DNA of 64,000 nucleotides from Tamarix chinensis (taxonomy: Eukaryota; Streptophyta; Magnoliopsida; Caryophyllales; Tamaricaceae), in the NCBI GenBank assembly GCA_030549775.1, contig CM060173.1:42802110-42866109 (forward strand), given 5' to 3'. The position numbers were made by a program, and so were the translations under genes. How positions within the stretch are numbered: position 1 is the stretch's first letter; each line of letters starts with the position of its first letter. The notes beneath the pieces were generated by a model. That model had not been told where the DNA came from, did no database searches, and saw only the letters and a program-made list of their open reading frames with translations. Shown in pieces: positions 12,790-24,940 of this stretch.

Positions 12790-14379
12790 TGTAACATCCC
12801 TATTTCCCACTACCATTTTTTTTCATTTTTAATTCCTTTACAGAAGTAAAAACATGAAACAAGCTTATAAAAAATGGGTGCTACTACTGTATCTAAAATA
12901 AGATAGATGCTCTACCTTTTATCTCATGCTAGACACAAGACTGGGTACCAAGGTTTGCATGCTCATGTGAATCACATATTGATAACAAAGGTCATGCTCG
13001 TACACACTTAGATCCATTATTGGAAACATTCATAATCATAATTGTAAGGAAATATAGGAAACATACATGCTATAACATACTTAGACACATATGCCAAATA
13101 CATAAGGAAACATGGATCGCTTAGACAATCTCTACAGTAGTGCATAGGGTATAACCCATAGAGCAAGGATCATATAAATACATATTTGGCACTTCAACCA
13201 TGGGGCTCATACAATATGAAGGTCATGATTATGAATAATATAAATCATGTGATGGTCCATTAGAATATGTGAGGATAAGGGAATCAATATGATAAAGGAT
13301 CATTTAGGGTAAAATATATGATAACACATGATGCATATATCATGATGGAGGAACCATATTATCAATTCTATGGAAACACTTTTGTTGGTAGAACATTTAA
13401 GGAAAGAAAAACCAATATTATATATTATATTTAGAACCAATAAGATATTATCTTCCATTAACATGATCATAAAATTCCCGTTTATCAATCTCTTGAGCAA
13501 TATATAGGGCTATCACCCATCGTCTCTTTATGCATGTGAAAGTAAAACTTAAAAACTAAATAGACACAAATTTTGGAAGAGGCCAAGAAAGATCGAAGGA
13601 CATAAGTTTGGTTGAAGTCAAGTAAACCTAACTTAGCAACCAAACCCTTTAGTATCAATACCCATAGTACTTTATTAGCGTGTTTGGTAGGAAAGCACTG
13701 GGATAAACTCAAACCTTTTCTTAAAGGAGACTGATAAGAAGAAACATCTGAACGTATACTAACTCTCGAAATCTAGTCGAGGATTTTATAACCTAGACCC
13801 ATCATAATGGTTGTTTCACTTTAAGTAATTAATATCTTATTAGATCAAGATTATATATTGTATCAATATCCACATATTATACCAGTCCAAATAACATGCC
13901 ATACCAATCAAAGTAATCATATAGTAGTAATCCAAAATGTAACCATATAAGGACCTTAGATCATCCATTAAGGGCATCTTAGGGTGATAACTTCATTACT
14001 CATTCATTTTACTAAGAAAGGGAAATTTCAATATTAATATCAATCATATATGTCCAAACCACCATTAAAATTTCAATTACTTCCCTTTTTATTCAAAATT
14101 CTAGTTTAGATTAGCTAGGTGTACTACTCTAAAATTTTGTAAACATTTGTTTTTCGGTGTTTAGGATTTTTTTTAAACTTAACACTAAAACTTGACTTCT
14201 CTATCTCTTTTAACCTATAAAACACAACCATAGCCATTTTTAAGTATTTTACCTTAATCATTTTCATTTTTCTTTGCCCCTCACCTCAGTCGATTGTTTT
14301 TCCAGTTTGATTTTTCTAGTAAAAACCCTAACCTAAATAACCTGAACCTAAACTAACCCTCCATTATTTCCCTATTTTC

Positions 14380-14990
14380 ATCTCATTTAACCCCTCCCCT
14401 CATCCTATATTTACCTACTCAAAAAACCCCTTGCCATCTCTATCTCACCTACTTGACCCCCATCACACAGTTATCTTTTAAAATTCCTTCATTCTCTTTC
14501 ATTTTAGTTGGCCATAACCAACAGAGATTCCTTCCTCATTATCCCTCCATTCTCCTTCCTCTATCCCCTTATTATCTATATATATATTTATATAAAATTT
14601 CCCCTAACCCGTACTCCATTTTTTCAGCCTCAAACCACCAATGCACCACCCAACATATTGCACCACCACCCCTATAACTAATCACTAACTTGCATGTAAT
14701 ACCATTCCAACATCTACCACCTTCTCGTGCACCACCCCAACCTTATTCCCAACCTTTTTTGGATTTTCTCCTAGCCTTGCACTACCTATTTCACAACCTA
14801 TCCCTACCCACCATCCTCCACCATTCACGTAGGACCATCACCTTCCCCACCTTATCTCATTCTTCTTTGCACAACTCCACCACCTTCAGTGAGAGATGCT
14901 CATGCATCCAATACCCCAATGACAGCTTCTTCACTTAGCATCCCACCACCACACAACCTTTTTACCTTGATGTGATTGCTTTGCGTGGGC
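14380..14990 (-). other. C/T-rich segment: reversed GC/purine-rich segment of element B
   Basis: The plus strand is almost all C, T and A, with repeated CCACCACC and CCCTCC words. Open stretches here are by-products of this composition. It matches the purine-rich second half of other family copies read on the other strand. Confidence 0.45.
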
Positions 14991-15087
14991 CACCCCTAAC
15001 ATCGTTGAATCCTCACATAACCTTGAACTAACTACATTTTCCAATTGTGCACCATCTTAACTACTAGAATCATGCCATGACCCAAGA

Positions 15088-15938
15088 TGATGTGAAATCA
15101 AAGTGGAGGGAAGGCTGGATCAAAGGCTGTTGATTTGGAGATGTCAACCACGAAATTCAGTAGAAGAAATGAAGGTTTAATGTTGATTATAATCAAAGAA
15201 AATAGATTGAAATGTAGGTGGTTTGACTAGTTGAATCAGGTTTCAAGATGTTGAAGGTTTGAGATCAATGGAGGAAGGATTTTACCCCAGGCATTTCCTT
15301 GCTCAAAGAAGACTCAAAATGAGAGATAAACGCAGGCTCTGCTGGCTCGATTTTGTGTTCAAAATTCTGTATATTCATTCATTATTCATGCGTGTACAAA
15401 TAGGTGTATATATAGGAAGAAAGTAGGCGGTTGAACAAGCTCTTCCAGCCGATTCTTACCCTTAATTCAAGCCCACTTAACTTGGTTGAATTAAGCCCAT
15501 ATAACACTTAATCCTAATCATAATATCATTGGCTAAATGATACTAATGATTAACATTACAAAGCCATACAATTAACTATGATACATATATGATATTATAT
15601 CAAACCCTAACTTACATAAAATATACTTAGGGTTAGGGTTTACAACAAGTTAATACAACTAATGAGAATCATCACCATATCTTCTTGTTGTAATGTATCA
15701 TCCCATGTATGCCATAGTCTTGCATGCTTTGAATAGTTGTACACTTTAAAGTTTATTAACATCTTCTTTTTGCAAATATATAACATACCTACAAGAATAA
15801 CTTGAATGGTTTTCAACACCAAGCATATACAAATTATCAAGAATATTTAATATGATAGGCTTCAACATTAAGAAAGCTAATTCTTCCTTACCTTGATAAT
15901 TAATATGAATATGACAATCATTAGATGCTCCTACATCA
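15088..15938 (-). repeat. 3' LTR of gypsy element C (851 bp)
   Basis: Bounded by TGATGTGAAATC on the left and CTCCTACATCA on the right. It aligns by eye along its whole length with 25805-27281 once the insertion in that copy is skipped. It contains TTAGGGTTAGGGTTTACAA near 15627-15645, also present in the other LTRs of this family. Confidence 0.93.
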
Positions 15939-15951
15939 TTCTCCCCAATTC
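15939..15951 (-). promoter_or_regulatory. Polypurine tract of element C
   Basis: On the minus strand GAATTGGGGAGAA sits directly upstream of the 3' LTR, the expected site for plus-strand DNA priming in reverse transcription. Short but exactly placed. Confidence 0.7.
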
Positions 15952-16930
15952 GAGAAGAATTTGCCCTCAAATTTTCATCAGAATAATAAGGAGACAAATC
16001 ACCAACATTTAACTTTCTTGAAATTCCACCATAAGAATTTGGAAGTTCAAGTTCATAAGCATTATCTCCAAACTTTCTTAGTATTTTAAATGGACCATCA
16101 GCTCTGGTATTAGTTTATTTTTACGTAAATTAGGAAATCTTTCTTTATGCAAATGTAACCAAACTAAGTCATCAGGAGAAAACACATAAGAGTTTCTATA
16201 CTTATTTGCTTGAGCTTTATACTTAGCATTAGCTTTTTCAATGTTATTTTTGATTTTCTCATGAAGCTGTTGAAAAAATTGTACTCTATCTTTAGCTTCA
16301 TAATTTTGTAATTCACCTTTTTTCAAAGGAATCATGTTAATAGGCATGTGAGGATTCACACCATACACCACCTCAAATGGACTAGTTTGAGTAGTATAAG
16401 ATGGACAATGATTATAAGCAAACTCTGCATGAGCTAACTTAACATCCCAATCTTTAGTACTCTTATTAACTAAACCTCTTAATAATGTACCAAGATTTCT
16501 ATTAATTACTTTAGTTGACTGTTAGTTTGTGGATGATGTAAAGTGCTAAATAACAATTTAGTACCAAGCATATGCCATAAAATTTTCCAAAAATAACTCA
16601 TAAACTTGACATCCCGATAAGAAACTATGCTTTTAGATATTCCATGCAGTTTAACAACCTCTCTAAAATACAAGTCAGCAACATGCATGGTATCATCGGT
16701 TTTATTACATATAATAAAATGAGCCATTTTAGAAAATCTATCTACTACCACAAGAATAAAATCTTTACCACGTTGCGTTCTTGGTAACCCTAGGATAAAG
16801 TCCATACTAACTCCTTCCCATGGTTTATCAGGAATGAGTAAAGGTGTGTATAAGCCTTTATGAAAGTAACTCTTACTTTTTTGACACGTAGAATATCTAC
16901 TTATCATGCCTTGTACATATTTAACCATTC
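15952..16930 (-). pseudogene. Integrase region of element C, frameshifted and catalytically dead
   Basis: Minus-strand frames at 16928-16506 and 16371-16078, and about 16020-15940, are pieces of one integrase. The core begins with a broken zinc-binding site (first Cys of CxxC is Tyr in RYSTCQ) and has [10 protein letters not shown] with the first catalytic Asp and [12 protein letters not shown]. The second Asp, in the usual VSDRD motif, is replaced by Tyr (VSYRD). The third site reads HPQTNSQ and runs into a frameshift and stop where the conserved QTE Glu should be. The downstream part has the VVYGVNPHMP and YSDEN phrases. Two of three DDE residues are lost, so this copy cannot integrate by itself. 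Confidence 0.93.
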
Positions 16931-17009
16931 GTGGCTAATAGAAATTTTCTTGTAATAATTTCATAGTTTTATGTATACCAAAATGTCCCGCAATGCTACC
17001 TTCATGTAT

Positions 17010-17480
17010 TTACTTGATTAGTAAGTCTTGAATACTAGATCTAGGAATACAAAGTTTATTTAGTCTAAAAAAGAATCCATCTTGTATGACATAATTTCCA
17101 TGGTATCCAATATCTTTACATGCACTGAACATGTCCTTAAAATCTTCATCCTTAGGATATAAGTCTTTTATCATTTCAAAACCTAAGATTTTTGCATCCA
17201 TCATAACAAGTAATGTAGATCTACGAGAAAGAGCATCAACGACTACATTTTCTTTACCATATAAATGTTTGACAGAGATTACAAATGATTGTAAGAAATT
17301 TACCCATTTTGCATGCCTCGGACTAACTTTCTTTTGATTATGTAAGTATTTTAAACTTTCATGATCCGAATGTAACACAAAGTGTTTTGGTCTTAGATAA
17401 TGACTCCATGTCTCTAGACTCTGTATGATGGTAAAGAATTCCTTGTCATAAGTTGAATAGTTAAGTATGGCTCTATTCAA
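17010..17480 (-). pseudogene. RNase H region of element C
   Basis: The frame contains TYDKEFFTIIQSLETW, the HSDHESLKYL stretch with an acidic residue of the active site, and ENVVVDALSRR at the RNase H end. RNase H removes RNA from the RNA-DNA hybrid during reverse transcription. The link to the reverse transcriptase piece (17654 upward) is broken by stops at about 17480-17650. Confidence 0.93.
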
Positions 17481-17653
17481 CTTTTTAGAGAAAAATGCTA
17501 TAGGTTTCTTTTCCTGGGAAAGTACTCCTCCTATTCCAACTCCACTACCATCACAAGTTACTTCAAAAAGAAGATTAAAGTTGGATAAGGATAGAACAGG
17601 GGCATGACAAAGTTTAGTTTTGAGGTTTCAAAGGCTTGAGTAGCTTCTTGTCC

Positions 17654-17900
17654 CTAATAAAATTTACCCTTTTTCATGAGTTGAGTAATAGATGTAGCTA
17701 TAGTAGAAAAATCCTTAATGAATCTTCTATAGAAACTAGCTAATCCATGAAAACTTCTTACATCATGAACATTCTTAAGGATAGGCCATTCTTTTATAGC
17801 CATAATCTTATTAGGACCTACTTTAATACCTTCTCCACTAATAATATAGCCTAGGAAAACTACACTTGGAAGCATAAAATCACATTTCTCAAGTTTCCCA
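17654..17900 (-). pseudogene. Reverse transcriptase of element C, distal half (after insertion G)
   Basis: Begins at the joint with element G and reads [18 protein letters not shown], then the thumb/connection part with [15 protein letters not shown]. It continues the protein that stops at 22530. Removing 17901-22529 and one TCCCA copy restores the frame across the joint, which shows the reading frame was open here when G inserted. The first few residues of the open stretch (above 17900) come from element G and are not part of this protein. Confidence 0.93.
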
Positions 17901-18406
17901 TGTAACACCCCCAAAATTCACTATATTTTTTTTGATAAGCGGAAGTAATCGAACTAAAACCCGTGAATTCTGGGGATGTTACCGCCACATTTAGTACCAA
18001 ACCAGTTCTCTCCAACCGTTTCAGTACCAAGTGCTAAGGTAAAGAAAAGATTTACATTAAACTCAAACCAACAGTTCATAAATGACTCAAAATCATACAT
18101 TAAAAATCAGAGTACGCATAAACGTTTATGAACCATAATAAGATAGAAATCAGAGTGTGAAATCAAAGAGGTTAAATACTCAATACAAGGTAATAAATCA
18201 AAGAGGATAAATCTGATACAAAAGAAATAATAAAAGGAAATAAAATCACATAAATGTTGAAATATGGCCATAACTCTCTCGAACTTTGAGCCAGACATGC
18301 TCAGCACTCAGCCCCGACTGATGTCTCGCCCACTTGCATAAAGTCAGAAGGGCATACTACTCGTGGGAATGAGCAGCACCCATGAAAAGGGTGATCAGTA
18401 CGCTAC

Positions 18407-18416
18407 GTACTGAGTA
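18407..18416 (+). promoter_or_regulatory. Conserved TACTNAGTA box in element G
   Basis: GTACTGAGTA, 507 bp from the element start. Counterparts are at 32069-32078 (E), 37548-37557 (F), 55429-55438 (K), 56927-56936 (L, degraded), and on the minus strand 30695-30704 (D) and about 31536-31545 (B). The spacing from the element start is 410-510 bp in each. Function unknown; its retention suggests an LTR regulatory site or transcript-start region. Confidence 0.55.
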
Positions 18417-19048
18417 AGGTAACCGAGCACTAAGGCCTACACATAAGCACATAAATCATGCAGAAAAATAGAAGAACACAATCATAAATGCATATGATCA
18501 ACCTAGTAAAGTACGTACAAAGGCCCATGAATAATATGGATTTATCACTTAATTAATCTCTTATTAGAATCCGATTCACACTATGCCTTTTATCAATCCA
18601 TACAAGTACAGGAACCCCACTATTTTAGCTGGTGGATCGGTCGCGAGGGAAATATTCCCTGCCACTATTATGCCGGTGGATCAGTCTAGGCTCGACTCAA
18701 CATCTTCCACTTTACGTGATTAATGTCTTAAGTATCTTATTCAAAGCTTTCACCATGAACATGTACGAATCATTAACTTCATACTTCACATACATTTAAA
18801 CCACCAAATGAATATGATAATACAAAAATTGTAAGCAACCACAACAACCCTAATTGTCCACACAACCTTAATTCGGTCTCCTACGGACCCTTATATAACT
18901 CCATGTACTATTTTTCACCCCCAGTACTCAAACACCCAAAAAACACTTACATTACCTTCCTTACATCCCAAATTAACTTTCCACACGTAAATTTCATACC
19001 CATGCATACATTAACCTCCCCATGCAAACCTTCGAACCTTTTTCATAC

Positions 19049-19335
19049 AAACCCTAAAATTCCACGTGAAACCCTAAGTTCAACCATGCAAACCCTAATA
19101 CCACCATTCAACCATCAATGCCACCATGTAAACCCTAATACCACCATACAACTATAAATACCACCATACAAACCATGATTCCGTCATACAAAACCCTAAA
19201 TTCAATCCACACAAAACTAAAGATTCACCCATACCAAACCTAAATTCAAACCATATAAAACCCAAAGATTTGTCCATACCAAACCCTAAATTCAATTCAT
19301 ACCAACCAAATATTCATCCTTACCAAACCCTAGAT
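19049..19335 (+). repeat. Telo-box cluster in element G
   Basis: Seven copies of AAACCCTA within about 285 bp (near 19049, 19069, 19090, 19130, 19190, 19282 and 19325), embedded in repeats of the type CCATGCAAACCCTAATACC. The motif is the plant telo-box, known to bind TRB-type Myb proteins. Binding here is inference. Confidence 0.6.
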
Positions 19336-19365
19336 TCAACTCACACAAAACCGAAGATTCATCCT

Positions 19366-19735
19366 TACCTTACCATTGATTAGATTCTCCCATTCATAAC
19401 CACAAATTAGATTTTCCCATATAAGACCATAAGTTAGATTTTCCCACATAAAATCATAAATTAGAATCTCCCAAGCAAAACCATAAATTGGATTCCCCTA
19501 AACAAATCATAAATTAGATTCTCCCAATCAAATCATAAATTAAATTCTTCCAAATAACATCATAAATTAAATTCTCCCAAACACACCATAAATTCGATTC
19601 TCCCATATAACATCATAAATTAGATTCTCCTAAATAAAACCATATATTATATTCTCCGCATAAAACCATAAATTATATTCTTCCACATAAAACCATACAT
19701 TAGATTATTCCTTATAAAACCATAAAATTAGGTCA
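19366..19735 (+). repeat. 31-bp degenerate tandem array in element G
   Basis: About twelve copies of a unit of the type CATAAATTAGATTCTCCC followed by a variable A-rich spacer. Copies vary at several positions, so the array is old. It occupies the place where element L has a 20-25-bp array and element K a TTACCAAAATACCC array. Confidence 0.85.
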
Positions 19736-20360
19736 ACTCACTTCCCTTAGTCAACTTCTTTCCACATCCTCCTTTTTCATCCTTTCTTCCACACAAACTA
19801 TATCGACATCTTCTCATGCATGTCTTACAGGGTCACAACACATATCGTCACATACATAGTACACATGCCATACAAAAACATACTTCAGCTCCATGTCATA
19901 CCACATACAAAATAATTAATAATCATAAACATAGAATACATAGCATATGAAGCACATAATGCATATAAGCACACAATGGCCTTAGTAACACCCTTACCTA
20001 AAACGACACCGGTCTTGGAGCACGCTCCTATGCCTCTTTAGGGCTTTGACTGGTCTCACCTATTATGAGGGAAAAGCTAAAATTAGACTCCCTCCTATCA
20101 AAAATACTATTAAAAACTAACTTAATATAAGACTAGGCTTTGATAAAATATTAAAATCATAATAGAAAAAATACCAAAAATAATATCGATATTAATAATA
20201 ATAAGGTTAATAAAAACAGTAACAATAATAATAAGAAGCACATTACTCAAAAGCATAGTAAAATAAGGGCTTCATCCCTTATACTAAATACTACTACTAA
20301 TAATAATATTAGTAAATTAAATAACCAAATTTGGTAATAATAATAGTGATGAAATAATAA

Positions 20361-20361
20361 T

Positions 20362-20401
<40 letters not shown>
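20361..20401 (+). repeat. (AAC)n microsatellite
   Basis: About 13 uninterrupted AAC units inside element G, in an AAT-rich surrounding. Confidence 0.95.
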
Positions 20402-20607
20402 TTAATAGCAAAACTAATGTTAAAATATTTGTATTAATAATAATGGAATAAGAATAATGGAAATTCGAAATAGGAAATAATAATAATAATAATTATACTT
20501 ATAACATTTTAACATTAACAATAGTAAATATAGAAATAATAAGAAGAATAATAATAAAATCGAATTAAAATACAATATGCTTTAGCCCTCAACATAAAAA
20601 AATAAAA

Positions 20608-20611
<4 letters not shown>

Positions 20612-20642
<31 letters not shown>
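20612..20642 (+). repeat. (AAT)n microsatellite
   Basis: About ten AAT units inside element G. Trinucleotide repeats occur at the matching place in element L. Confidence 0.93.
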
Positions 20643-20643
<1 letters not shown>

Positions 20644-20739
20644 CATATTAAAAATATAAATATTAAGAATAATAATAATAGTATTTATATGCAAATAATT
20701 GAAATAAAATAACTTAAGGGTTATAAAAATAGGGAAAAT

Positions 20740-22100
20740 AGCTGAGAGGGTCTAGGGTTCAACCATGGGTTGGTGGAGATAGGCGGCACTGGCGGTGGTT
20801 CACGGCGGCGGCGGCAGCAGTCGGAAAAAGAAAAGAAAGAGGGAAAGTTGCATGCGGGGAATAAGATAGGGAGAATTAAGATGGGAGATGGGATGTTTTG
20901 AGTTTCCCAGAAGGAGAGGGACAGAATGAAGGTGGTGGCGCAGCCAAAGGTGGCGGTGCACGGCGGCGGCGGTGGTGGCCGAATGGGGAAGAAGGAGAGA
21001 AAGGGAAGAGGAGAGGGAGAAAGAGGAAGAGAGAGGTTGGGGAAGATCGGATAGGGTCTGTAGAATAATTTGGGAGGTGAAAGAAGCGGCGGCAGCGGCG
21101 GGAGAGGTGGCGGGCGGCTACACGAAGGGTGGCGGAGGTAGAAAATAGGGTTGATCGGGAAGAAAAGTTCGCACAGTCGGGGAGGCTTATGCAGAACGAA
21201 TCGAGGGTGATAAATGATTTTGTTAGCTAGAGGAAAATTCAAGGAAGATTTTGGTGGCCGGGGATAGCATCAAGGTTTGCCGGAGGCAGCGGGCGAAGCG
21301 TCTAAATGGGCGGCGGTGGTAAGGTTGGGGAATTCTGGGCAAACAACCAAAGCTCGATACAGAGCTCAAAACAAAGGTATTTATAGGCTTTAGAAGGGAG
21401 ATTAGGGTTCTGTGGGTCAGCTACGGGGTAAGGTGGGTAGGGTTCCGCTCGCCGGTGGCCAGGTCGGCCGGTGGGAGTCAAAACGGGCAGGGGTTATGCG
21501 TAGGAAAAAGGGGAAAAATCGCGCTAGAAGGAAGGGAGGTGGTTGGGTCTGATGAGGCTGTTGAATCGGCGAGGGGGAGGGGATAAATATTGGCCTGATC
21601 AAAGGCAAAGTTGGAGGCAAAAATCTTGGCTGGCGATGGACGTTACAGGTGTAGGTCAACGGTGGCTCGGGGAAGAAGAAGGAAGAAGATGGGGGGTGCT
21701 GGACCGGCGGTCCAGGAAAGAAAGAAAGAAAGAAAAAGAGAGGAGACCGGGTTGGTCGGCGCGGTGAGGGGTGCATTTAAATGAAGCGACGCGTTTTGGG
21801 AATAATAAGGACGAAATGCAGCGCACTGAGGGAGGAAGGAGGGCGACGGGCGAACGGGGATCGACGAGGGGAAATGTTTAAATGAAACGACGAGTTGCGG
21901 TGGAAATGGAATTAAAACGCGGTGTGGAGGCGTCAAACGAAGGACACCGCGCGTGCTGGGTGGCGCTGAAGGAAAAGAAAGAAAAGGGAAACTGGGCCGC
22001 TGGGCTGGCCCAGTTCGGCGGGGAGAAAAAGAAAAAGAAAAGAAGGAGAAAGAAAAAGAAAGAAAAAGGAAAAAGGGAAAAAGGAAAAGAGAGAAATAAT
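20740..22100 (+). other. GC-rich segment and polypurine tract of element G
   Basis: Starts GCTGAGAGGGTCTAGGG and is rich in GGCGG and GGTGG, then becomes almost pure purine at about 22020-22092. Proline-rich open stretches on the minus strand are by-products of the G-rich plus strand. The same beginning occurs in element L at about 57409 and 59193. Confidence 0.75.
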
Positions 22101-22529
22101 TATGTTGGGTATTTAAATTAATTAAAATATTTGGGATATTTAAAAATAATAATATTTGAATAAATTAATATTTAAATCATTTTTTTGGCTAAATTAGGAT
22201 TTTTAAAAGATTTTCCATAAATTCCATTTTAATTAGCAAAACACCATAAATTTATCCAATTAAATTATTTATAAAATTAATATTGATTTGAAGCTATTTT
22301 CTCCTTCTTATTTTAAATAAAATAATTTAATTAATTAATTTCTAAAATAAAACCCTTAATTAGCTAAATTACCCAAAACTTTTCTATTAATTATTTTATT
22401 TTATTTTATTATTAAATAGCTCTAGTTAATTTTCTTTTATTTTAATAAAAATAAATTATTTAATTAACGTTTATAATAAAACCTTATTTAAAAATAATAT
22501 TTAAAATTAGAAATTTTCTGGGCATTTCA

Positions 22530-22929
22530 TCCCATATAGTTTAGCTTTCCTTAGCTTATCAAATAATTTCTTCAAATGCACTAGATGATCATAACTATTT
22601 TTGCTATACAAAAGAATATCATCCAAATATACAACAATGAAATCACCAAGGAAATGTCGGAGAACTTCATTCATAAGTCTCATAAATGATCTAGGTGCAT
22701 TACATAACCCAAAAGGCATAAACATCCACTCATAGAGACCATATTTTGTTTTAAAAGTAGTTTTCCATTCGTCTCCATCTCTAATCCTCAATTGATGATA
22801 TCCAATCCTCAAATCAATTTTGGAAAATACTTGTGCACCACAAAGTTCATCAAGCATATCATATAATATAGGCATAGGAAAATGATATTTGATATTAATA
22901 TTATTCACTGCCCTAGAATCTATACACAT
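22530..22929 (-). pseudogene. Reverse transcriptase of element C, catalytic half
   Basis: The frame has [16 protein letters not shown], the [16 protein letters not shown] stretch with the first catalytic Asp, [16 protein letters not shown], and YLDDILLYS with the catalytic Asp pair (YLDD at 22618-22629). It breaks at 22530 where element G enters. The catalytic residues are intact here, unlike in the integrase. A stop at about 22930 separates it from the protease part. Confidence 0.95.
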
Positions 22930-22932
22930 ATG

Positions 22933-23700
22933 CTAAGTACCATCTTTTTTAGGCACTAATAAAGTAGGAACACTACAAGGACTCATACTTTCTCTCACAA
23001 ATCCTTTATCCATAAGCTCTTCTATTTGTTTTTGTAATTCCTTAGCTTCTTCTGGGTTACATCTATAAGCGGGTTTGTTAGGAATAGGCATACCAGGAAT
23101 AAGATCAATAACATGTTCTATAGCTCTTTTAGGTGGTAATCCAGGAGGTAAGTCATCAGGAAATACATCATTATACTCATCAAGCAACTTAATTCGATTA
23201 GGATTTTTAATTTGTTGTTTTTTAGGTTTAGAATCCTTAGAAACAAAAGCATAACAAATTCCTTCTTCTTCTATGCATTTCTCCATAGCATTTTCATGTA
23301 AAAATAATCTATTTTTGTCATCACTCAAAGGCATATGATCACATAAAGAAGGAGTTAGCCTATACAATTGCTTTTCTTTTTTCACCACATATTCATTGGT
23401 TACCCCATCATGAGTTTCTTTTCTATCATATTGCCATGGTCTACCTAAAAGTAATCCACAAGCATCCATAGGCAAAACATCACATAGAACTTCATCATGA
23501 TAGTCTCTAATAGAAAATTTGATTAAAACTCTTTTGTTTACTTTAGCTCCTTTTTCTTTATTTAGCCATTGTAAAGAATAGGGTTTAGGATGATTAGTAG
23601 TTTCCAAACCAAGTTTCTTAACCATTGCTTCACTAGCAACATTTGTACATGAACCACTATCAATTGTGAGTCTACAAACCTTGTCACCTATTTTACACTT
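22933..23700 (-). pseudogene. Aspartic protease and start of reverse transcriptase of element C
   Basis: The protease active site DSG (in TIDSGSCTN) is at 23653-23661 in a part just upstream of the longer open stretch. It is followed by VLCDVLPMDACGLLLGRPW, a flap/C-terminal protease phrase, and then by the start of reverse transcriptase (DLPPGLPP, the RAIEHVIDLIPG stretch, SPCSVPTLLVPKKDGT). In this family the protease cuts the Gag-Pol polyprotein. One open stretch covers most of it (23625-22933), so decay is uneven. Confidence 0.93.
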
Positions 23701-23772
23701 AGTCTTAAAAATTTTCTCTCTTTGAGTAGGTGTATCACTAGGTTATATTTGTAAAACTCTTTGAATTATAAA

Positions 23773-24940
23773 TCATGGATCTTCTTCTTTCTCATCCATA
23801 GTTAATATTTCATTAGGAGATTCAACTTCTAAATCCTCATCATCACTACATGGTTCCATGTTTTCTATTTCATTTAAGGTTAAGGCTCTTTGGTTAGGAC
23901 AATCTCTAGCAAAATGTCCATATCCTTTACATTTGAAGCATCCTTTATTTTCCATTTCAACTACCTTATTTTTACCTTTATCATCTCGATTATTCTTTTT
24001 ATCATATGAAAATGTTGATTTAGGTGTAAAGGTGTTAGAATAAGGTTTAGTTGAAGTCGAAGCATTAGACTTAACACAGGCATTAGTTGTTTTGGTTTAT
24101 CTTTCAAATTTCATAGCCAATTTAATCAATTCATCAAGAGAATCATAAGAGTACATGTCAACTTTGTCTCTTATCAAATTATTCAAGCTACCTAAATATC
24201 TAGCACATTTTTGTTCTTTTCTTTTATGAACATCACAAATAAGGGCTAGTCTTTCAAATTCTCTAGTGTATTCTTCTACACTAAATAAACCTTGCCTTAG
24301 AGTAGTCATTTTAACATAAATATCTTTCTCATACTTTATAGGTACAAATTTATTTTTTAGGTACTTTTTAAGTTTTTCCCAAGATTTTATTTTTGACTTC
24401 TCTTGTATTTCTCTTGTTCACTTTAAATTATCATACCAAATTTGAGCAAACTTTTTTGAACTTAAGAGTAGCTAGTTTGCATTTTCTTTCATCCTCATAT
24501 TCTATAAATTCAAAAATAGCCTCAATCTCATGCAACTATTCAAAAAATGACTCCACATTCAAATCACCATAAAATTCAGGAAGGTCAAGTTTAATACCTT
24601 GATCTTCATGGTATTCATGTCTTACTTGAAATGTAAGTGGTATTCTTTGGTTGCTTGAGCCAAAGGAACTCATCTCATCTTCTCCATCTTCATGGTGATG
24701 TATGTTGGAATATACACATCCACTATTTGCATGGTAGATAGGCTTCATTCTTCCTTCCACACTATCATGTTTTGTTTCCATGCGAACTTGCCATGGTTTA
24801 TGCTTCTCTTGTTCAACCAATTTAGCTTCCACACTTTGTAGTTGATGTTGAAGTGTGTTTTGATTTTGCAATTGAGCATCCATTCTTGTGGTGAGGCTCT
24901 TGATAGACTCTACCAAGGCACGAACTTCTTCACTAGCCAT
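23773..24940 (-). pseudogene. Gag of element C, frameshifted
   Basis: Starts at the ATG at 24940 (MASEEVRALVESIKSL), a coiled-coil-like head. The gag core is at 24309-24097 (LRQGLFSVEEYTREFERL). The CCHC zinc knuckle CFKCKGYGHFARDC is at 23899-23940. Gag forms the particle that packages the element RNA. Frame breaks at about 24310-24535 and 23956-24096 separate the pieces. The open stretch continues upstream of 24940, but the Met at 24940 fits the usual Gag start. Confidence 0.92.

Larger units (their letters stand above)
17901..22529 (+). mobile_element. LTR-like element G (4.6 kb) inserted in the reverse transcriptase of element C
   Basis: Starts TGTAACACCCCCAAAATTC and ends GGGCATTTCA, flanked by a perfect TCCCA duplication (17896-17900 and 22530-22534). 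No protein domain and no terminal direct repeat, so best read as a solo LTR of a gypsy family with very long LTRs. Ordered blocks: ACCGCCACATTTAGTACC near 17980; a GGGAATGAG block; GTACTGAGTA at 18407-18416; hairpin-like module near 18618-18690; telo-box cluster 19049-19335; 31-bp tandem array 19366-19735; the phrase ACACCGGTCTTGGAGCACGC near 20006; trinucleotide repeats; GC-rich segment 20740-22000; polypurine tract; AT-rich tail. Element L (56423-60718) shares nearly all of these. Confidence 0.92.

Noticed and set aside
14453..14938. Open stretches at 14453-14677 and 14690-14938 on the plus strand as small genes.
   Set aside because: They lie in a C/T-rich region that is the reversed purine-rich half of an LTR-like element; no domain, low complexity.
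20721..21242. Long proline-rich open stretch on the minus strand (also 59847-60431 and 62533-63069).
   Set aside because: These fall in the GC/purine-rich segment of the LTR-like elements; open frames follow from the near absence of stop-forming bases on one strand, there is no domain, and the frames are not conserved between copies.
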